DNA from: Candidatus Colinaster equi
GTDB taxonomy: Bacteria; Bacillota; Clostridia; Lachnospirales; Lachnospiraceae
Direction: 5' to 3'
Assembly (NCBI GenBank): GCA_018064425.1
Contig: JAGHVF010000020.1
Coordinates: forward strand, 1-64,000
Length of the DNA stretch: 64,000 nt
The notes below the pieces were generated by a model. It ran no database searches. It was not told the origin of the DNA and was given only the letters and a program-made list of their open reading frames with translations. This document shows, piece by piece, positions 48,978 through 58,683 of the stretch (its first letter is position 1; each line of letters starts with the position of its first letter). Made by a program: the position numbers and the translations under genes.

Positions 48978-50933
48978 TTATTTGTTTACAAGATTTTCCA
49001 AATTAATCTTAATCGAATCTGCCGATTCTCTAATTCGCTCGGTAGACAATTCAATCTTGTCTGCCACCGATGCAAGATTCTCGGTCCTTGTATTAACAGT
49101 GCTTACCGTCTTTAGGAGAATATCCGAATCCTCCAAAAGCTTAGAAACCAGCTTATTGATGATATCCTGTGTCTCACTACTCTTTGAGGCGGTCTCTTTC
49201 GAATTTGTCGCCAATTTATTAATCTCATCAGCCACAACCGCGAAGCCTTTGCCTGCCTCACCGGCACGTGCTGCTTCAATTGACGCATTCAGTGCCAACA
49301 GGTTAGTCTGCGATGCAATGTTAACAACTTCAACATTGTTCTGCGTAAGCTCATTAATTGCATCATTGATTTTTGCCATCGAATCATTCAGTTCTGCACA
49401 AAAATTACTTATTTCGTTCATCTTTGCTGCAATATCATTGCACTCGGAAGTATTATTATTATTATTACCGGCCAATTCTTCAATAGCGTTGTTTACTACT
49501 TCGAAATCACCGTTAATCTGATTGATTGTATCTATAATGGCATTCTGTTTTGCAACAACCGCATTCTTCTCTTCTTCTACTTCACTGCTAAGTTGTCTTG
49601 CAACTCTATTCTGCTCCTCAACCTGGCTCTTCACATAATGAATACAATTATCTCTATGATTGAAACCGTTATGTATTGCAACCGCCATCTCCTTACATGT
49701 TGAATATCCGCAACATGAACAATTGATACGCTGTGAAGCCGGTGTTGTCTTATTCATAGATTCAAATATCCTGTTCAGCTCTGCAGTAGTCGGTTCCTCC
49801 CATGCACAAGTCTTGGAACGATCCGTATATGTACATACAAAGTCCTCAAGATTAAGTCCCTTAAACTGTTTATTTAAGTGTTCAAGTCTCTTTTCCGGCT
49901 TAAGCTTTCTTGACCATGTACTGTGTGCCGAGTTATTCTTGCTTGCCTGCTTAATCTTCATCATCTGAATAATAGCATCATCTGTGTCGACCTTTGTCTC
50001 TTCGCAAGCTGTTCCGTACAAACAACCCGAGCTACAATTAAGCGCATCAATAAACACGTACGGCAATTGACATTTGGATATCTTATCTTTATTGGTATCA
50101 AGATAATGATACATGTGCTTCTCACCTTCTACCTGGCGAATGAAAGCATCTTCTCCCAAGAACCAATATACATTCTCCTTAAGGCCGCCGGGAGTAGGAT
50201 ATATAGAACCAAGACCATACTCGATCTCATCCTTTGCGGACGGTCCACTGATATGATGATCTCTGACATATTTCATCAAATGATCAAATGTTACATTATA
50301 TTGAATAAGTCCCTTACCTCGAACCGATGTCATCTCATTCTTCTTAGCAATACAAGGACTGATAAATGCCATCTTTTCTTTTACACCCATATATTTGTTG
50401 GCATAAATCGCACCACACATCATAGGACTCTGTACAGGGAAAAGCTTCGGCAATACCTCCGGTACATACTTCTCAATATAACCTACAACAGCAGGACACG
50501 GTTGAGAAATTCCTCCCATAAAATTGTATTTACTAATGTAATTAAGATAAGCCCATGTAGTAATATCGGCTCCAAAAGAAATACTAATCATTCTATTGAC
50601 GCCAAGCTGCTTTAATCCTCCCAAAACAGACGCATATTCCGAAGGATAATTAGCCAAAAATGCAGGTGCGATAAGTATTGATATTTTCTCACCCTTTTTC
50701 AAATCCTCAAAAAACGCTTCCGTATCATCGTAGAACTCTCTCGCATTATGCTCACATGCATCAAAGCAAGCTCCACAGGCGATACACTTATCGCCGTCTA
50801 CAGATATAATATTACGACCGTCAGGCGTCTCTTCCGCTACAGTTGCCCCCATACAGCTACATACGCTGATGCACTTATTACATCCGACGCAATTCTCATT
50901 GGTACGCACCAATCCATTCTTGTTATTAACCAT
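48978..50933 (-). CDS. Soluble chemoreceptor: 2x[4Fe-4S] ferredoxin + sensory-type [FeFe]-hydrogenase domain + 4Fe-4S (PF04060-like) + MCP signalling domain
   Basis: 651 aa; [13 protein letters not shown] and [105 protein letters not shown]. No TM segment. Confidence 0.93.
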   Translation of the reverse strand: MVNNKNGLVRTNENCVGCNKCISVCSCMGATVAEETPDGRNIISVDGDKCIACGACFDACEHNAREFYDDTEAFFEDLKKGEKISILIAPAFLANYPSEYASVLGGLKQLGVNRMISISFGADITTWAYLNYISKYNFMGGISQPCPAVVGYIEKYVPEVLPKLFPVQSPMMCGAIYANKYMGVKEKMAFISPCIAKKNEMTSVRGKGLIQYNVTFDHLMKYVRDHHISGPSAKDEIEYGLGSIYPTPGGLKENVYWFLGEDAFIRQVEGEKHMYHYLDTNKDKISKCQLPYVFIDALNCSSGCLYGTACEETKVDTDDAIIQMMKIKQASKNNSAHSTWSRKLKPEKRLEHLNKQFKGLNLEDFVCTYTDRSKTCAWEEPTTAELNRIFESMNKTTPASQRINCSCCGYSTCKEMAVAIHNGFNHRDNCIHYVKSQVEEQNRVARQLSSEVEEEKNAVVAKQNAIIDTINQINGDFEVVNNAIEELAGNNNNNTSECNDIAAKMNEISNFCAELNDSMAKINDAINELTQNNVEVVNIASQTNLLALNASIEAARAGEAGKGFAVVADEINKLATNSKETASKSSETQDIINKLVSKLLEDSDILLKTVSTVNTRTENLASVADKIELSTERIRESADSIKINLENLVNK

Positions 50934-50965
50934 ACCTATAATATCCTCCTACCCAACTATTCCAA

Positions 50966-51031
50966 ATAGCAAATTTTATATAACAATTATACACCATTTT
51001 ACTTAATATGTCTTGATGTTCCCAATATTTG
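50966..51031. repeat. 66-bp direct repeat, copy 1
   Basis: ATAGCAAATTTTATATAACAATTATACACCATTTTACTTAATATGTCTTGATGTTCCCAATATTTG; 64/66 identical to 55835-55900 by eye. Confidence 0.95.
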
Positions 51032-51065
51032 GCATATCAAGAATATCTCATTCAAGTTACCCAAA

Positions 51066-51102
51066 AACGTCATACACAATCATAATGATTATGTATGACG
51101 TT
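51066..51102 (-). terminator. Intrinsic terminator after protease B
   Basis: AACGTCATACATAATCATTATGATTGTGTATGACGTT then TTT on minus strand. Confidence 0.8.
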
Positions 51103-51187
51103 AAATTTATGCACATATTAAATTGCCGGCATCATCGGTCAGCCCAATCTACCTCCACGTGTACGAAAACATTCACGTAATTACGTA

Positions 51188-54100
51188 TTATTTTGTAACC
51201 TTCAGATTAACCGTAAACTTCTTACCGGTTATTTTATCGGTAAAATACACTTTTGTGCTTCCGACTTTTTTCGGAATCATATATGCATCAACTACAAATG
51301 ACGAATCATAATTCGAATCTGAATAAGCAGCCCCCGCTATCTGAGGATTTTCAACAGATATCGCAAACTCAAAAAGGCTTAGGTCAATACGTCTTCCGTC
51401 AAGAGTTATGGGCATAATTGGTACATATCCAACACCGCTTTTGCCACTTTGATAATCCTTCAACGAAACAGTCGCATTGTAACTGTTTTTCTCATACAAG
51501 TATCCGTTCTGTTGGTAAACGAATTTTGATATTGGATAACACACTACTGTCATTTTATAGGTATCGGACAATCCGGATCCATCCGCCATAACAGCCTTTA
51601 CCGTCACCGGAATTGCAATCGTCTTTCTAAACAATTTCTTATCGGCCTTCAATGTTCCGTTAGATGAAATAGTAATGTATTTCGCAAATTCTTTCGCCAA
51701 TTCGCTGTAATCACTATCTACCGACACAGACCACTTGACTTTTGAATTGGCCAACTTTCCATATTCCTTACCGACAACAGCAGTCATTTTCTTCGAACTT
51801 CCCGGTGCCATACAATCGAAATTGTTTGGCGAAGTAATCTTAAGAGACGAAGGTGGGTTGACAACATTAACCGTAATTTGTGCCTTTTTGCCGCTTCCAT
51901 CATTTGATGCAACCGTAATTACCGATTTGCCGGTTGCTTTTCCCGTTGCACTTACATCTATAGTCAGAATACCATTGCTCATATCATAGGTATATGCGGG
52001 TATACTGACCACATTTGTACCTGTCTGCGAAACGGAGCATGCAGCGCAGTTATATCCCTCCGTACCGGCAATCGCAAGCTTTATTTCACCCGTTGTAGGT
52101 GAGTTGTTTATTCCCTTCACTCTATACAATGTAAGATTCTTTGTATCCGGTTTGATAGACGTTATTCCACCGCTTGTAACGGTAAAATCAAAGAAGTCAT
52201 ATACCCACATGTTATCCTCTAATTCAGCAAATGCATAATACTCTCCCGGAACAGCGTTTGCCTTTGCTGTAATTACACCGGAAGAAGATATGGAAATACC
52301 GCACGCTTTATAATCTATTTCATATTCCGGGTTACCCTGCCATAGTGACCATTTTATTTTCTTCTTGACCGCATTTGATGGTAAAGCTGTGGCTTTTAAC
52401 GACATTTTCTTTCCGCGCATCAACGTCGTGCTTTTTCCCGTTACCTCAATTTTCGTTACATCTTGTTTGACATTTACTGCAACAGATGCCTTCTTTCCGC
52501 TGCCGTCAGCCGCTGAAACTACAATATTGGCTTTGCCTATTTTATTTCCTACTGCTTGAATATAAACATTAATAGCATTTTCACCGTTAATATTCTCTAT
52601 TCCACTAATCTTTACAATATCAGTATTGGAACTGGTAACACGCATGCATCCGGTATATAAACTATCCAACCCATCTACTGTTACTTTAAATGATTTGATG
52701 TCATAAGAATAATTGCTTCTGTAAAACATGGATATCGACTTAGTTGATGTTTTGATTGCTTTGATTTTTTTGTCGGTAACCATGAATTTCTTTACGGCAT
52801 TAACAGTAGTATTAGGGACATCTGTAGCCAAGGCGCGAACAGCGTATTCACCTGTGTCAGCAGTCTTTTTGACAGTCACCGCGCCCGATGTAGATACTGT
52901 AATCGACTTATCGGTTACATCAAGCGGTGTGAATTTTCCGTCAACAACTCGCCCTACTTCCCACTTCACTTTCTTATTTGAAGCATTGCTCGGAGAAACG
53001 GTTGTTCCAAAATTCAATTTGTTTCCTGTTGCAACATATATTGTTGAATTATTCTCGGCATATGATTTTAGATTGATATCTATGCCGGTCACTGCCTGTT
53101 TACATACAACTGTAACTGACGCCTTTTTGCCGCTTCCGTCATTGGCGGTTGCTGTTATTACTGCACTTCCCGGTGCATACAAGACCACTTTTCCCTTTTC
53201 ATCCGTTACATTGCTTACCGACGCCACTTTTCCGTTGCTGCTTGTAAAAATAAAATCATTTGCATCCGCCGCAGTACCATCGGTCTTCTGTGCGGTCAGA
53301 TAATCAGCTATATTCAATGTGCCGTTTGCTCCGGCTCTATATTCCGTTATCGTCTTTGTACTGAATTTTGCCGATTTTATAATCACATCAGCTATTACAT
53401 GTATTTTGTATTTGTTTGTAATTCGCTTTCTGTCGACAGCTGTTGCAACGACATAGTAATCGCCGGGTTTTACCGTTACTGATTTATTCTTTAAAGTCGT
53501 AACTTTTCCCGTTGCCGAAACACTGATACCATCCGTTTCAGCCTTCATTTCTTTGCCGCTTTCATTTGTTACCTTCCACGATAACTTCTTATTGCCGGCA
53601 TACGACGGAACTACATCTGTAGTTAACTGCAAACTCTTTCCCTGGGCAATTGTATCACCGCCGCTTATCTTAATCTCTCTGACATACGGTTTTACACTAA
53701 TTGCCAGTGTTTTTACTTTGCTGGCCAAACCGCAGTCGTTATAGCACAATGCAGATATCTTGTATGTTTGTGTTGTATCCATTTTAATCGGAATCGTGAA
53801 AGTTACTGCATTATCGGGTCCATCCCCGGTTTGTGGTGCCTCTTCTCCTTTCAGATTTCCGTTGGAATATGAAGGCTTCGAACCATCTCTTGTATATACA
53901 AGATGTGTAATTATTGACGATGTAATAGTAATATCCATCGACACAGGGTCCATATTTCCATCATAATTCGTTACATACGAAATATCAGGCGCAGTCGGCG
54001 TCATGCTATCTGTATCGATTGAAAGAGCTTTTGGGAGATACGGTATTCCGGCACCCATTCCCGCTCCGACTTTAATTGCTGATTTCTTCAAATCCTTCTC

Positions 54101-55615
54101 GATTGCATCAACCTTTGCAGATCCTGTGTATTGATCGTATTTTCCCGAAGACAACATAACTGCAACTTCACCTGTTACAACAGGACATGCCATGGATGTT
54201 CCGCTCTTCATAACATAATCAGTTGAAGTATTCGATGTTGACCAAATATCACTTCCCGGTGCACTCACGTCAACCATGTCACTTTTATTGGTAAAATCAC
54301 TCGGTTCATTTTTGACAGTTGTTGATGCAACACATATTACATGCTTGCAGCATGAAGGATATGTATACTGATATCCGCCGTCATTTCCTGCCGATGATAC
54401 CACCACGACACCCTTTTGATACAATTTCTCAAGAGCCTCGTCAAAAACATTCGTTTTTACATTTCCACCCAGCGACATATTTATGACATCAATGTCATTT
54501 TTTGCAGCCCAGTTCAAAGCACCGATAATATAAGTGTCCTCAATCCTTTCCGCTCCGATTTTGAGTCCGTAAAGATTGGCCTTCGGTGCAATTCCCGTAC
54601 CCTGTATGCCGTTTTCTCTTGCGGCGATTATTCCCGCAACATGAGTTCCGTGTCCGACCTGGTCATCTACATTTGTAGAACCGGTAACAAAAGTCTTTCT
54701 GCTTTGTAAAGCTCCACCCAATTCATCTGAATTCTTTGAATCGATTCCGGAGTCGATTACAGCTACGTTAACTCCCTGTCCTCTGTATCCATGCTTCCAC
54801 GCATATTCTGTGCCTAAAACCGCGTGATAATATTGATAATACTTACTTCCTGATATCAAATACGGATCAACCTTTGTTCCGTCGCGATATTCATTAAAGC
54901 TGTCAAGCTTTGTTCCCAAGAAATCATTGTCCGGTTCTGTATACTGTACAATATCAAGAATATCGTCGTTATATGAATCATCCTCCACAACCGTATCAAA
55001 GTGTCTGATACCGTTTGGATATACGGCAGGAAGATTGACATCCATATCAGCCGAGAGTTCCACGGCCTCACAAACACTTAAGTCTGTCGGCAAATCGATT
55101 ACTGCCACTTCGTATTCGTAGCTTTGAAGTGTTCCTCCAAGCATTGATGCCACAGTTTCCGCATCATTGGCATCCTCTGCCAAATATATTACTTCATCAG
55201 CAACGTAGTCTGTTCCTTCAACTCCATCCGCCACTGATTTGACTGTATCAGACATTTCAGACTTTTCCTGAAGCTGCACAGGCGTAAGTTCATAATCAAA
55301 TTCCATCTCAATGGGATTTGTTTCTGTCTCAGTAAATGTTTCATTCTCATCCGATGAAAGTGTCTGCATCTCATCTGTTTCCACAGTAAGCTCTTCCAAG
55401 CTTTCATCACTACATTCTTCTACTACAGTTTCAGATTGAGATTCTGTCTCTTCAATCAACGTTTCATCTGTTGTAGTTTCTGTTTCATCAAGCAAATAAT
55501 CGCTTATCATACTTCCCGAAGCAGCATATGAATCGGTTCCGTAACAGATTACTTCTGCACCAAAGATTGCGCACGCAAGCAATATTGCAGATATTCGACG
55601 TGTCAATTTTTCCAT
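51188..55615 (-). CDS. Secreted S8 subtilisin-like protease with chitobiase-like and multiple BIG2-type domains (protease B, paralog of A)
   Basis: 1475 aa; VAVIDSGIDSKN, GHGTHVAG, SGTSMACPVVTGE; VYTRDGSKPSYSNG; BIG2-like repeats; C-terminal DKITGKKFTVNLKVTK nearly identical to protease A. Confidence 0.95.
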   Translation of the reverse strand: MEKLTRRISAILLACAIFGAEVICYGTDSYAASGSMISDYLLDETETTTDETLIEETESQSETVVEECSDESLEELTVETDEMQTLSSDENETFTETETNPIEMEFDYELTPVQLQEKSEMSDTVKSVADGVEGTDYVADEVIYLAEDANDAETVASMLGGTLQSYEYEVAVIDLPTDLSVCEAVELSADMDVNLPAVYPNGIRHFDTVVEDDSYNDDILDIVQYTEPDNDFLGTKLDSFNEYRDGTKVDPYLISGSKYYQYYHAVLGTEYAWKHGYRGQGVNVAVIDSGIDSKNSDELGGALQSRKTFVTGSTNVDDQVGHGTHVAGIIAARENGIQGTGIAPKANLYGLKIGAERIEDTYIIGALNWAAKNDIDVINMSLGGNVKTNVFDEALEKLYQKGVVVVSSAGNDGGYQYTYPSCCKHVICVASTTVKNEPSDFTNKSDMVDVSAPGSDIWSTSNTSTDYVMKSGTSMACPVVTGEVAVMLSSGKYDQYTGSAKVDAIEKDLKKSAIKVGAGMGAGIPYLPKALSIDTDSMTPTAPDISYVTNYDGNMDPVSMDITITSSIITHLVYTRDGSKPSYSNGNLKGEEAPQTGDGPDNAVTFTIPIKMDTTQTYKISALCYNDCGLASKVKTLAISVKPYVREIKISGGDTIAQGKSLQLTTDVVPSYAGNKKLSWKVTNESGKEMKAETDGISVSATGKVTTLKNKSVTVKPGDYYVVATAVDRKRITNKYKIHVIADVIIKSAKFSTKTITEYRAGANGTLNIADYLTAQKTDGTAADANDFIFTSSNGKVASVSNVTDEKGKVVLYAPGSAVITATANDGSGKKASVTVVCKQAVTGIDINLKSYAENNSTIYVATGNKLNFGTTVSPSNASNKKVKWEVGRVVDGKFTPLDVTDKSITVSTSGAVTVKKTADTGEYAVRALATDVPNTTVNAVKKFMVTDKKIKAIKTSTKSISMFYRSNYSYDIKSFKVTVDGLDSLYTGCMRVTSSNTDIVKISGIENINGENAINVYIQAVGNKIGKANIVVSAADGSGKKASVAVNVKQDVTKIEVTGKSTTLMRGKKMSLKATALPSNAVKKKIKWSLWQGNPEYEIDYKACGISISSSGVITAKANAVPGEYYAFAELEDNMWVYDFFDFTVTSGGITSIKPDTKNLTLYRVKGINNSPTTGEIKLAIAGTEGYNCAACSVSQTGTNVVSIPAYTYDMSNGILTIDVSATGKATGKSVITVASNDGSGKKAQITVNVVNPPSSLKITSPNNFDCMAPGSSKKMTAVVGKEYGKLANSKVKWSVSVDSDYSELAKEFAKYITISSNGTLKADKKLFRKTIAIPVTVKAVMADGSGLSDTYKMTVVCYPISKFVYQQNGYLYEKNSYNATVSLKDYQSGKSGVGYVPIMPITLDGRRIDLSLFEFAISVENPQIAGAAYSDSNYDSSFVVDAYMIPKKVGSTKVYFTDKITGKKFTVNLKVTK

Positions 55616-55771
55616 ACTTTCCTCCTAATATTCCTATCCGCCAACCGAACGTTCGTAAGAATGAATATATCACATCATTTTAATTATATCAACTGCTATA
55701 TTTCATTTTCTGAATAGGATATCCTTTTGCAATACCTCTTCAGCATATTATCCGAAGTTAAAGAAAAAAAT

Positions 55772-55800
55772 GCCCACAAGCACATTTTGTACTTGTGGGC
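55772..55800 (-). terminator. Intrinsic terminator after the 50-aa ORF/remnant
   Basis: GCCCACAAGTACAAAATGTGCTTGTGGGC then ATTTTTTTCTTT on minus strand. Confidence 0.88.
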
Positions 55801-55834
55801 TAATTAAGATTCACTCGCAAAACCTTACTTTGTT

Positions 55835-55900
55835 ATAGCAAATTTTATATAACAACTATACACCATTTTACTTAATAAGTCTTGATGTTCCCAATATTTG
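55835..55900. repeat. 66-bp direct repeat, copy 2
   Basis: ATAGCAAATTTTATATAACAACTATACACCATTTTACTTAATAAGTCTTGATGTTCCCAATATTTG; two mismatches to copy 1. Confidence 0.95.
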
Positions 55901-56020
55901 TCCTACAAAAAGCGGACCTCCGTGACCGTTCGCATCAAGTACAAGTGCCGGATTGACTCCTGCAGGGATTGTTACACTGTACAAGTGTCCTTTATGGTTA
56001 AAAAAGTATGTCATTGACAT
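55868..56020 (-). pseudogene. Small ORF / C-terminal remnant (MSMTYFFNHKGHLYSVTIPAGVNPALVLDANGHGGPLFVGQILGTSRLIK)
   Basis: Manual translation of minus strand; frame stays open 10 codons upstream of the ATG (SAETTLTAKN), followed downstream by its own terminator. Looks like the tail of a larger exported protein. Confidence 0.5.
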
Positions 56021-56103
56021 GTTTTTAGCGGTAAGTGTAGTTTCTGCACTCTACCCACATTTTGATATCGCAAAAAAGGAGAGTTTGTGATATTATCTAT
56101 CTT

Positions 56104-57021
56104 ATGAAAAAGATATCTGTAGTAGTACCTTGTTATAACGAGGAAGAAACAATTGAATCATTCTACAATGCAATATGCGCATTTTGGAATCAGATGGGCG
56201 ACTATGAACCGGAATATATCTTTATTGATGACGGTTCCAAGGATAAGACATGTGAATTGGCTATGCAGCTTGCCAAACGCGACGAACACGTAAGGTACAC
56301 ATCCTTTTCCCGCAACTTCGGCAAAGAAGCAGCCGTATTCTGTGGTCTGAAGCAGGCAACAGGCGACGCGGTTGTCGTTATCGACGCAGATTTGCAACAT
56401 CCGGTCGAGACAATAAAAGACATGGCTATGAAATGGGAAGAAGGCTATGATATTGTCGAGGGTATGAAATCAACAAGAGGAAAAGAAAGTGCAACTCACG
56501 GTTTTTTTGCAGGATTGTTCTATAAACTGATCAGCAGTATGATTGGATTTGATATGAATAATTCATCTGATTTTAAGTTGATGGACAGACGTGTTGTGGA
56601 TACGCTTAATACGCTAACAGAGAAGGACACTTTTTTCAGAGCCCTAAGCTACTGGGTCGGATTCAAAAGTACTTATGTCGAATACGAAGTACATGAACGT
56701 GTTGGCGGTGAGAGTAAATGGTCGAGCCTGTCATTAATCAAATATGCGGTGCGCAATCTTACGTCATTCACTTATGCCCCTTTGCATATTATTGCCTATT
56801 TGGGTATCATCATTATCATGTTAGGCATAGGACTTGGCATTGATGCCGTAATCAGCTATGCACACGGTAATGCAATCGGTGGTTACCCATCGTTAGTTAT
56901 TCTCATCGTTCTTGCAACAGGTGCTATTATGACAAGTCTTGGTATTATTGCATTATATATTTCCAAGATGTACGAAGAGCTGAAAAACAGACCTCGCTAT
57001 ATCGTAAGAGATCACAATTGA
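56104..57021 (+). CDS. GT2, bactoprenol-phosphate glucosyltransferase-like (GtrB/YkcC) with C-terminal TM segments
   Basis: MKKISVVVPCYNEEETIESFYNAI, DADLQHPVETI, SRNFGKEAAVFCGL, MYEELKNRPRYIV. Confidence 0.93.
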   Translation: MKKISVVVPCYNEEETIESFYNAICAFWNQMGDYEPEYIFIDDGSKDKTCELAMQLAKRDEHVRYTSFSRNFGKEAAVFCGLKQATGDAVVVIDADLQHPVETIKDMAMKWEEGYDIVEGMKSTRGKESATHGFFAGLFYKLISSMIGFDMNNSSDFKLMDRRVVDTLNTLTEKDTFFRALSYWVGFKSTYVEYEVHERVGGESKWSSLSLIKYAVRNLTSFTYAPLHIIAYLGIIIIMLGIGLGIDAVISYAHGNAIGGYPSLVILIVLATGAIMTSLGIIALYISKMYEELKNRPRYIVRDHN

Positions 57022-57050
57022 CATATATTAAGTATCATGAAGGTAAAAAA

Positions 57051-57079
57051 GAAAGTAGGAATACAAATTCCTACTTTCT
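57051..57079. terminator. Bidirectional intrinsic terminator between convergent genes
   Basis: AAAAAAGAAAGTAGGAATACAAATTCCTACTTTCTTTTTT. Confidence 0.88.
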
Positions 57080-57082
57080 TTT

Positions 57083-57988
57083 TTATCTTTCTAACTTATT
57101 GACCGCTTCCAATTCCACATCCCTGTTCTCGGAAACATAAAAATCCGTTACATCTTCTTTACAATGTGCCTTCGTCACCTCATCAGTTAAGATGCGTCCG
57201 GGATGATACAGTATTTCCATACTTCTACCACGCTTATTTGCATACTTTGTCATATCATCCAACAACACCGTACACCTATCCAAGTCCATGTGCCCACTCA
57301 TAATAAGTCCCCATAACAAACCATAATCTATGCCTCGTTCACGAAGTCGACGCTCCATGCCGGGTGACAATATATTCAATATCACATTCTTGACAAAATT
57401 AATGGGAGAATAAGTCAAATACAACTTCGGCTTACTTAAAAAAGGGGTAATCGGCTCCCTGGCAACTCTCACAAATGCAGGCTTAACATTATACTTTTCC
57501 GAAAAGCTGTCAACAGCTTCGAACATAGCATCCCTAACAACAGGAATCATATGTGTATGCATATGACTATCCAATCTAAGTTCACATTCATCCGGCAGTC
57601 CAACGTACACTGCCTCCATCTGTGCAAGAATCTCTTCGCGCAGTTCCTTCTTTAGCCTGTCTCTTTTTTTACCGGGAATACAGGAAGCAATAAACAATCC
57701 GCCCCAGGATGAAATATTATATCCGTTATCATCCTTTATAAGTACATGCTCTTCGCCCGAAAGTGCATTACCGTCAATCAAATCGATATGCACTGTTATT
57801 AACGGTTTGCTGTCAAAGGAATCCCACTCGCTAAGCAGCATCTTTTTGCATTCTTCATAACAATCCATTGTGGGGATAATACTAATACTGTCCAACCTTT
57901 TATTTTTGATGCAGTCAATCATTATCCTTGAATTGGTAACAGACAGTCCATAATCGTCTGCATGGTAATCAATCATCTGTTTTCTCAT
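57083..57988 (-). CDS. ChbG/YdjC-like carbohydrate deacetylase
   Basis: 301 aa; MIDYHADDYGLSVTNSRIMIDCI, VHIDLIDGNALS, RLDSHMHTHMIPVV, LYHPGRI. Confidence 0.85.
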   Translation of the reverse strand: MRKQMIDYHADDYGLSVTNSRIMIDCIKNKRLDSISIIPTMDCYEECKKMLLSEWDSFDSKPLITVHIDLIDGNALSGEEHVLIKDDNGYNISSWGGLFIASCIPGKKRDRLKKELREEILAQMEAVYVGLPDECELRLDSHMHTHMIPVVRDAMFEAVDSFSEKYNVKPAFVRVAREPITPFLSKPKLYLTYSPINFVKNVILNILSPGMERRLRERGIDYGLLWGLIMSGHMDLDRCTVLLDDMTKYANKRGRSMEILYHPGRILTDEVTKAHCKEDVTDFYVSENRDVELEAVNKLER

Positions 57989-57997
57989 AATTTATCC

Positions 57998-58672
57998 TCA
58001 AAATCTTATTTCACCTTCGTTGGTGAGCAATGACACGCTTGTCACTTTTTCCAGCTTATCCAATGCTGATAACAATTCCTTCTCCTTAACCGTATATACT
58101 TCCATCATATAATCAGTTGAATTGTTCTTCATATTACGCGATTTTACTTTAACGCCCTTACAGTATTTCTTAAGGCTCTCCATAACATCATCTTCCGCAT
58201 CGGTGCCGTCGCAATTGACAATAAGCAAATACGGCTTCTTAACTCCCGGAAAATATTGCAATACAAACACACCGACTGTAACCATCAGTGCTACAATAAT
58301 CGCTATTTTGAAAAGTCCCGCTCCGCAAATAATTCCTTCACCTATGCTCCAGAACAAAAAGAGCAGATCCATTGTATCCTTTATTGCCGTTCTGAATCGA
58401 ACAATCGAAAGTGCACCAACCATACCAAGCGATATAACAATGCTGCTCTGCATCGCCAAAATTATTCCTGCCGTAATAACCGACAGTAACGACATAGCCA
58501 CATGATAGCTTCTGTCATACATTGATGTCTTATTCACAAGCTTATATATCACATAAATATATATGCCGATAAGAAAAGTAACGCACAACACCGTAAGCAC
58601 CTGACTGGTCGGAATATCATTGCCTGCAAATCCTTCCAACACCGACTTTTTGATTGCATCTGTAAAATTCAT
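57998..58672 (-). CDS. DUF4956 membrane protein
   Basis: MNFTDAIKKSVLEGF..., SLGMVGALSIVRFRTAIKDTMDLLFLFWSIGEGIICGAG. Confidence 0.88.
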   Translation of the reverse strand: MNFTDAIKKSVLEGFAGNDIPTSQVLTVLCVTFLIGIYIYVIYKLVNKTSMYDRSYHVAMSLLSVITAGIILAMQSSIVISLGMVGALSIVRFRTAIKDTMDLLFLFWSIGEGIICGAGLFKIAIIVALMVTVGVFVLQYFPGVKKPYLLIVNCDGTDAEDDVMESLKKYCKGVKVKSRNMKNNSTDYMMEVYTVKEKELLSALDKLEKVTSVSLLTNEGEIRF

Positions 58673-58683
58673 GTCTCTCTCCT

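Noticed and set aside
49455-49470. (ATT)n trinucleotide run in the MCP gene
   Set aside because: Encodes a short Asn tract in frame; length changes would not shift the frame, so no phase-variation claim.
49923-50615. 230-aa plus-strand ORF opposite the hydrogenase-MCP gene
   Set aside because: Antisense shadow of a well-supported coding region; no family features.
44116-55615. Internal DNA repeats in the two proteases considered as CRISPR or satellite
   Set aside because: They are in-frame BIG2-type protein repeats (ISSSGVVTT units) with no spacer structure.
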